NCBI GenBank assembly: GCA_009767595.1
Contig: VSDK01027146.1
Span: 47,537-111,536, forward strand
Origin: Symbiodinium kawagutii
Lineage: Eukaryota; Sar; Dinophyceae; Suessiales; Symbiodiniaceae
DNA length: 64,000 nucleotides
Direction: 5' to 3'
Below are positions 58,502 to 64,000 of the stretch, one piece after another. The notes below the pieces were generated by a model. That model saw nothing but the letters and a program-made list of their open reading frames with translations. It was not told where the DNA came from and did not search any database. Numbering within the stretch: position 1 is the stretch's first letter; the number at the start of each line of letters is the position of its first letter. The position numbers were made by a program, and so were the translations under genes.

Positions 58502-61500
58502 CTGCACTCTTAACGCTTGCTGAAGTGACCTAGTGGGTACATAATTTGCATATCCATGCATCCATGCATCCATAAAGATATCTATATAAAAATATATACA
58601 CACATGGTTTCTCAATAGCTGCGGGGATCCCAAATTCATCTGTTATCGTGATCATTCTCGGTAATAAACCATCCAGTTTGGACAGAGTCCCTATTTCAAG
58701 AAGCCCGATGTATGTGTACATATATATATATATATATGTTGATATACAACGCTACTAAGACACAATCAACTACTGTCAGGTCTTGGCTGATTCCCAAGCT
58801 ATATCCAACCGTATAATGATTGGTTGATAACATTATCATTCAGCATTCTTGTGGAGGCTATACTACGCATATACTTATCATATCCATAGATTCCTCTATC
58901 TGAAAATGTTGATATCGATCCATCAAGCTGAGATATAACTAGTCTAGATTGACAAATCCAAATCAATCAACTAACATTCATCTACACTAGTTAGATATAT
59001 CTTAGCCATCTAGCTATAGATTAGATGAACCTACAGTAATAGCAATAGTCAGATATCATCAGATATCCATATTCATCTTCAGTAATAGTAGTAGTATGTA
59101 GTAGTTAGATATATCTAACCCATCTACTTACATGAACCAACGAGCCATGAGCAGCTTAGCCATCCATCATTCGATGAACCTCCACGAGCTCGTTGTCCCA
59201 GCTCCGAGGTGCGCTCAAGTTGGCTCGCCACACGTCGCACCGGAGACCCACCAAGTCCTGGCGAATGGTTGGTGCGGTGGCGGGTGGTTGGCTGGTGGAT
59301 GCGGTGGATGCGGTGGATGTGGTGCATGTGGTGGATATGGTTGGTTGGCTGGTTGGACTATGGTTATCCTGGTCTATTTGGCTTATCATTCTGGTTTATA
59401 ATCAAATTGGCAATTGTAATTCTTGTCCACGATGCTGATAAACATGTTGTTTTGCTAATGGTTTGTGGAGTTTAATGGTTGTCAATGGTTGTCAGAAGTA
59501 AGTGATGGTGCGGCAATGAGTAATAAACAGTGGGGAATAAGAAAACACAATCAGCAGCAATGCTGGCTGATGAGCGACTCACAATCTTCTTAGTTTACGA
59601 GGAAATCGAGGTCGGAAACCCCTGATGGTTACCACCCTTCTGGGGTTCGGCCTTGGAACCTCCGGCCGTTCTTTCTTGAGCTACCCTATGCTCCCAGTTG
59701 CCATAGTCAGTAGGTAACCAACCCCAGTCACAACAATGGTAGACACCAGCTGGTTACCTACTATAATGGCAACTGGAAGCGTAGGGCCAAGTTCCTGACG
59801 ATTTTCCCATAATTTCTGGGAAGGAATCGTAGAAGTAAAGCAGCTTATGCAGCCATGTGGCTGGGATGTGGGATATTCACAGCCAAGAATTATGAGTGAA
59901 ACATAACAGTTGTCACGGATGAAACGCAGCAAGAAACGAAAGTCATTGAGTAAGGCCCCCAGCGCAGACAGCCGCACATTGGTCATGATGCAATTTGTTT
60001 GTCAAGTATTAGCATTCTCATGAATCCACACACACCAGTGGGTCTTCACAATGGGTATGGGTCAAGCAGTTAACCAACCAACCAATGGAGGGTTTACCAA
60101 GAATGATAAGGGAAAACAATGGTTAACAGGGGGGAACCAGCGGTACAGGGATTTGACCCACTTCCCAATCAGTAGTAGTTGGAGATGATTGAGACAAATT
60201 TGGAGTAGAAACACCATGAGTATACCATAGTTGACAACAAATAATCCATTCTTGACATAAATACCAGTTGAGTCAACTCATTCTGAACAATCATTGAGAA
60301 CACAATAGATTTTGTTCATAGTTGCTCCATGTTACTCCAACACCAGCGCATAAAACCAGCATTAATGACCGTCACCACGATCGTGCCGCGACCGCTCGCA
60401 CCTTGTTCTGGGCCGGGCCCCGTGATCGGAGCACTCCTTCCACAAACTCGTTACCTGGCAAGGGGTCCCACGTTGCAATTGCAGAAAAATTGACGTCCAA
60501 AGATGGAGGCATCCCACACAATCTGTTTGGTGGCTGGACCACCCCTATGAAAAATATGCTTCTCAACCAACCAGTTGTGAATGATTACGCTTCGGAAAAT
60601 AAGAAATGTTTGAAACCACCAACCAGCAATGTGTGAGTGCACTCTTCACCAAATATTATGAACATAAATTAGCATAGGTAGTACCCATGTCAACCCTTCT
60701 TCACTCTTATTCACTGCTACATGCCGCGTAGTTGTAGATACTTCAGGAAGCTGTTCCGCGAATGACACCAAAACAACGCTGGAATGCAGAAAAACCAGGC
60801 AACGCTGCACAGCTTCATAGACGGCCGCGGCAGTTGGGTGGTTACTAGATGACCTAATCCACCTTTCACAAAAAAGGTGGGGCCCCTTCATCAATGTTAA
60901 TAAGTCATTTCACTCCGGATATCTATGGAATCTATGGCTCTCTATGGTCAATAATGATTTATTGTTTCTTTCATTCTTTAAAAAAATCCAAGCATACGTG
61001 ATTCTTAAGGTGAACGACCACTGATGAGAGGGTACACAGATTCTCAAAGGATCATTCCACTCCAAATTCCCCGGAACCGTGATTCTTCAGCACATGCCAT
61101 GTGATGTTACGCCAGTGTGCCTTGGCTGTTAAAGATCGATATCCCTTTTTAACTACCCAGATTGGATTTGAGTTGCCTGAATATCTTTACTTTCTTGAGA
61201 ATCTTCCCCCCTATCAACCACAGTTTATCCATCATTCACCATCCCTATCCATTGTTGTTTGAGAATGACTAACATTCATGAAAACCATCGAACTAAACCA
61301 TCATCAAGCTCGTGAAAAAACATCACAAGTCAGCATCACCACCACATCCCCACTAAAGTCATCACATTCAGCCATATGGCAGTGGGTCAAAACCCCGTAC
61401 CCCTTGTTCCCCTATAATTAACCATTGTTTTCCCTTATTATTGGTAAACCCTCCATTGGTTGGTTGGTTAATATTGACCCATAGCCATATCGAGTTGGTT

Positions 61501-63496
61501 ACACCACTCCTTGCAGCTCGCACCTCCCTTTAAAGGCAGATAGCCTTGGCTCCTGGCCTCAGCCCTGTCCCCGGAAATCTCTGAGGATCCCAGACCATCC
61601 AGGGTGCCACTGCCATCCATGTCCAGGATATCGAAGAGTTGCGCAGCGCTCTCCCTGATTCGTTGAGCCGCGGATGAGTTGAGCCCCCATTTTTGATTGA
61701 CTGAAATCCACCAATAGTGAATTCACTTAGTTCCCAATGATCAACTAATGATTGATTTCAGTCAAATCCATTAATGATTCATTAGTTTATCATTAGGCAC
61801 TACTGAATTGACTCATCTAATCAATGATTGGTGATGTGATGAAATCGTCAGGAACGATTTCAATTGAAATCACCAATCATTGGTTTATCATTAGTACTTA
61901 ATCATTGGTTTATCATTATTGACTCATTGATGCCACTAGTGACAGTGAAGAGCCCCAATACTTAACTAAACAATTGGCGATCGATGATACTGATGAACAA
62001 TTCATGAATCATACTGATGATCAATGGGTGATACCGATGAATGATCGCCAATTGGTTGAACGATTCGTGAAGGTCGTGGAAGTATGAAAGAATAAACTTG
62101 TAGTTGTTCCACCATTATCATCATCATTATTGGTGATTACCCCTTATCATTAACCACTATTGATGGTTATAAACCTCTATATACACCGCCAACCAGTGAT
62201 TCCCGGTTCCGAGATCCTGAGCTGAGTGTCCCTACACGTCGATGCCGGCGCTTCGCAAGCGACCCAACAAGTTCTTCTGGTAGATGGCCTGAATGCTGCA
62301 GCTCGGCGTGGCGTAGTTGGTTGGTTAAGGTTGAGGTTAGAGTAAGCATAATCTTAAGGTTGGTCAAGGTTGGTCAGGTTGGTTCAGGTTGGCTAAGATT
62401 GGTTAAGGCTGGTGAAGGTTGGTTGGTTGGCTACCAATGCTTAACACGAGGAGATAACAGTGAGCACAGCATGAGCAGAAGTTGTAGTTGTTTCTCAGAC
62501 ATGAATGCAATAGAAACCCACGATTGAGAAATGTGCAGGATTCATACTAGTTAACAGAAACAGGGCTGTCCACAAATGGTGTACCCCTTTAGCCTATAGC
62601 CGGTAAGTTCCCCTGTTAATGATGGCTATGAATTTGGGTACTCGAGCTTCCACCATGGCGAGCTGGACATACCCAAACAACCGACCTGGTCGATCATGAT
62701 TTGTTTGTCTGCGGAGGTTACGCTCAGCCACGCGTGATCGACCAAAGTTCGCTGAGTTGCCGAGGCAATCATAGTGAAAGGATGGCAATTTTCAAATCAA
62801 CTTGACAAAGCAATCAAGATTAAAAATACAAAGATGATCAAACATGGAACATGTCAATTGAATTGTAGTGATACCCCTTGTCTGCGTGTGTGTTGACATC
62901 TTTGCAACAATAGACATCCCATCTTCCTTTCAATCTAATTATATCCTTTCACATCATAAAATCCTGGTAAATAGATTCTGGCATGTCCATGCCATGGATG
63001 ATGGTAATCTGTGCGGTTGCATTATATGAAATCTGTACATGTGTATATGAGCACTTATCCTGATAGTGTATCCTGATATACTTCTCATGCTGTTGAGTGA
63101 TGTTGAATGTTTCATCTTATCATACATATTACATGTGTTGAATACTCTTGAATCACTCTACTATTGAATGAAGTGCAGTATACGTATTATCATAATTATC
63201 AACACTATCTTATGAATCTATCCTTATTATGCCAATCATGATGCATCATATACTTGTCTGGTTAGTGGTTGAACCACCCCTTTGCAAAACATGATTGTCA
63301 ACCGACCATTTGTCAATAATTCCTAGGGAACGTTAAAAAAATGTCAATCAAACCAGCAACCTCCTCTGTGCTTCTTCGGTTCCAGGGTGATGTCTTGCAG
63401 CAAAACCATTGGGCCAACCAGCGAAGGCCACGTGACCTTCTCGAACTCCTCCTTGGACAAGTTCCCATTGCCGTTCTTATCGGCATCCATAAAAAC
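58428..63496 (-). CDS. EF-hand calcium-binding gene, six joined exons; ends not resolved
   Basis: Exons 63437-63496, 62236-62288, 61596-61654, 60402-60454, 59161-59257 and 58428-58501 (minus strand) join in one frame. They give two canonical EF-hand loops about 31 residues apart, then a helical region beginning NKDLVGLRCDVWRANL. Loop 1 is DKNGNGNLSKEE; loop 2, split by an intron, is DMDGSGTLDGNE. Both carry acidic or oxygen ligands at positions 1, 3, 5 and 12 and Gly at 6. Donors are five GT and one GC. The arrangement of EF pair, G-V-L-R-x-R-G and a D-L-x-x-L helix resembles the C-terminal tails of many dinoflagellate ion-channel-like proteins; this is inference, since no membrane segment lies in the window. 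A calcium-sensor or kinase tail is the alternative. Confidence 0.85.
58602..58710 (+). repeat. Family A element
   Basis: CATGGTTTCTCAATAGCTGC ... TCCCTATTTCAAGAAGCCCG. Confidence 0.75.
59161..59257 (-). CDS. EF-hand gene exon after the EF pair
   Basis: Encodes DLVGLRCDVWRANLSAPRSW followed by DNELVEVHRMMD. Acceptor CGCCAG|GAC; donor GGATG|GCTAAG is a GC donor, and the next three bases would give a stop if not spliced. Probably a helical, possibly coiled-coil, segment. Confidence 0.8.
60051..60166 (-). repeat. Family C element, reverse orientation
   Basis: ATGGGTATGGGTCAAGCAGT ... TACAGGGATTTGACCCACT; the interior AAGGGAAAACAATGGTTAAC is the complement of the forward copies. Confidence 0.85.
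60402..60454 (-). CDS. EF-hand exon completing loop 2
   Basis: Encodes NEFVEGVLRSRGPAQNK. Acceptor TGCCAG|GTAACG; donor AACAAG|GTGCGA. The junction yields GTLDGNEF, restoring position 12 of the calcium loop. Confidence 0.9.
60524..60627 (+). repeat. Family B element, near consensus
   Basis: TTTGGTGGCTGGACCACCCC ... ATGTTTGAAACCACCAACCA, about 70 bases from the exon completing EF loop 2. Confidence 0.92.
61373..61490 (+). repeat. Family C element, reference copy
   Basis: CATATGGCAGTGGGTCAAAA and GTTAATATTGACCCATAGCC with CCATAT end; outer inverted ends ATATGG/CCATAT, inner GGGTCAA/TTGACCC. Confidence 0.93.
61596..61654 (-). CDS. EF-hand exon with first part of loop 2
   Basis: Encodes ESAAQLFDILDMDGSGTLD plus a split Gly. 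Acceptor AATCAG|GGAGAG, donor GGATG|GTCTGG. The loop is completed by the next exon, which supplies the Glu at position 12. Confidence 0.9.
61690..62060. repeat. Cluster of inverted repeats in an EF-hand intron
   Basis: TTGACTGAAATC (about 61697) pairs with GATTTCAGTCAA (about 61754). CAATTGGCGATC (about 61972) pairs with GATCGCCAATTG (about 62044). Between them lie several ATTAATGATTCATTAG and AATCATTGGTTTATCATTAG words that are also self-complementary. Confidence 0.8.
62236..62288 (-). CDS. EF-hand gene exon between the two loops
   Basis: Encodes AIYQKNLLGRLRSAGIDV, a linker helix between EF-hand loops. Acceptor ATTCAG|GCCATC; donor GACGT|GTAGGG splits the Val codon GT+G. Confidence 0.8.
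63259..63361 (+). repeat. Family B element
   Basis: CTGGTTAGTGGTTGAACCAC ... ATCAAACCAGCAACC, core CAACCGACCATTTGTCAATA; it lies about 75 bases from EF-hand exon 1. Confidence 0.9.
63437..63496 (-). CDS. EF-hand exon 1 (loop DKNGNGNLSKEE)
   Basis: Encodes VFMDADKNGNGNLSKEEFEK. Acceptor CCGCAG|GTTTTT, donor GAGAAG|GTCACG, both phase 0. It is the strongest single exon call in this gene because the whole loop is uninterrupted. A family B element lies about 75 bases downstream, in the following intron. Confidence 0.92.
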
Positions 63497-63932
63497 CTGC
63501 GGTGGATGTGCTCAGGTAACTTGGGTCCCGATGATTTTGTATGATGGGATGATATAAGGTGGTATCCTGTTGTTAAGAAACATTGATCAGGAATTAATTG
63601 CCTAGGTATGATTCAGCATAGGTCATAGTTGCAGGATGTAAAAATGATATTGTCAAACAGCTCTGTCTCTTCTTGTGTGTGTCATTCTATAGATGATTCA
63701 TCCCATGTTCTTGGCCTCCCCGCTTGGTGCAAGCAAAACTATCAAAAAATGGTCCTTTCGGGCAAGAAGGGAGCTAAATGCATCACCATCAACACCATGG
63801 TCACTTACGAAGGGACTAGATGGTGGTTTCTTGCTGGAAAGCCCGACGCACTGTTGGGATGAGCTGATGAAGCATAGTTCCGGTCGCGGCTCGGGTGGTC
63901 AGTTTCACATTGATTAACATCCGGATGTTAAC

Positions 63933-63977
63933 CACAGCTGAGGTGACGAACTTCCGGTTTTTAGCCATCCAGGAGTC
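63933..63977 (-). CDS. Probable exon upstream of EF-hand 1
   Basis: Encodes DSWMAKNRKFVTSAV in phase 0, joining in frame to VFMDADKNG of EF-hand 1. Acceptor CGGAG|GACTCC, donor GCTGTG|GTTAAC; an earlier donor AGTTC|GTCACC (exon end 63948) also keeps frame. It lies close to the window edge, so the upstream context cannot be read. Confidence 0.45.
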
Positions 63978-64000
63978 CTCCGAGGTGCCTCACAAAGTGA

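Noticed and set aside
60646..60894. Minus-strand frame with AAAVYEAVQRCLVFLHSSVV
   Set aside because: It falls inside the intron that divides EF-hand loop 2; the loop is restored only if this segment is spliced out.
1..64000. tRNA, rRNA or dinoflagellate spliced-leader relic
   Set aside because: No cloverleaf with a GGTTCGAATCC-like arm, no rRNA-like stretch and no copy of the spliced-leader sequence in either orientation was noticed; a covariance-model scan would be needed to be sure.

Overview
This is a window of nuclear DNA from a eukaryote with extremely intron-rich genes, most likely a dinoflagellate. I saw no bacterial operon, ribosome-binding-site pattern, rRNA, tRNA or CRISPR array. 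The coding signal is short exons of 24 to 144 bases, separated by introns of a few hundred bases to 10 kb. Splice acceptors are AG followed almost always by G. Donors are a mix of GT, GC and one apparent GA. That donor mixture is a known trait of dinoflagellates. The species assignment is inference; a Symbiodiniaceae or Polarella-type genome would fit.

Two genes can be supported, both on the minus strand and arranged head to tail. The first is a threonine synthase (fungal/THR4-type, pyridoxal-phosphate dependent). I reconstructed it as 20 exons between 42064 and 4699. They join in one unbroken frame of 387 codons plus a stop, from the region just after the expected PLP-lysine motif to the C-terminus. 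The 5' exons, including the one with the PLP lysine, were not located. They should lie to the right of 42064. About 97 percent of this 37 kb stretch is intron.

The second is an EF-hand gene, from the right edge of the window to at least 58428. Its exons join in frame to give a canonical pair of EF-hand calcium-binding loops and a following helical region. The layout resembles the cytosolic tail of dinoflagellate ion-channel-like proteins, but no membrane segment lies in the window. Its upstream part is beyond 64000. Possible last exons are at 55692-55823 and 50480-50653.

The rest is intron and intergenic DNA dominated by repeats. At least five families of short dispersed elements with inverted ends recur (called A to E here). 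There is a 28-copy 21-bp satellite, several longer tandem repeats, many microsatellites, two AT-rich islands, and long tracts of degenerate ACCATC / GGTTAATGATGG-like sequence. Layout: 1-4698 is downstream flank and repeats; 4699-42064 is threonine synthase; 42065-about 55691 is unresolved and should hold the threonine synthase 5' end and the end of the EF-hand gene; 55692-64000 is the EF-hand gene. A 62-base assembly gap (N) lies at 53571-53632. The two genes show no functional link beyond being neighbours in the same direction.
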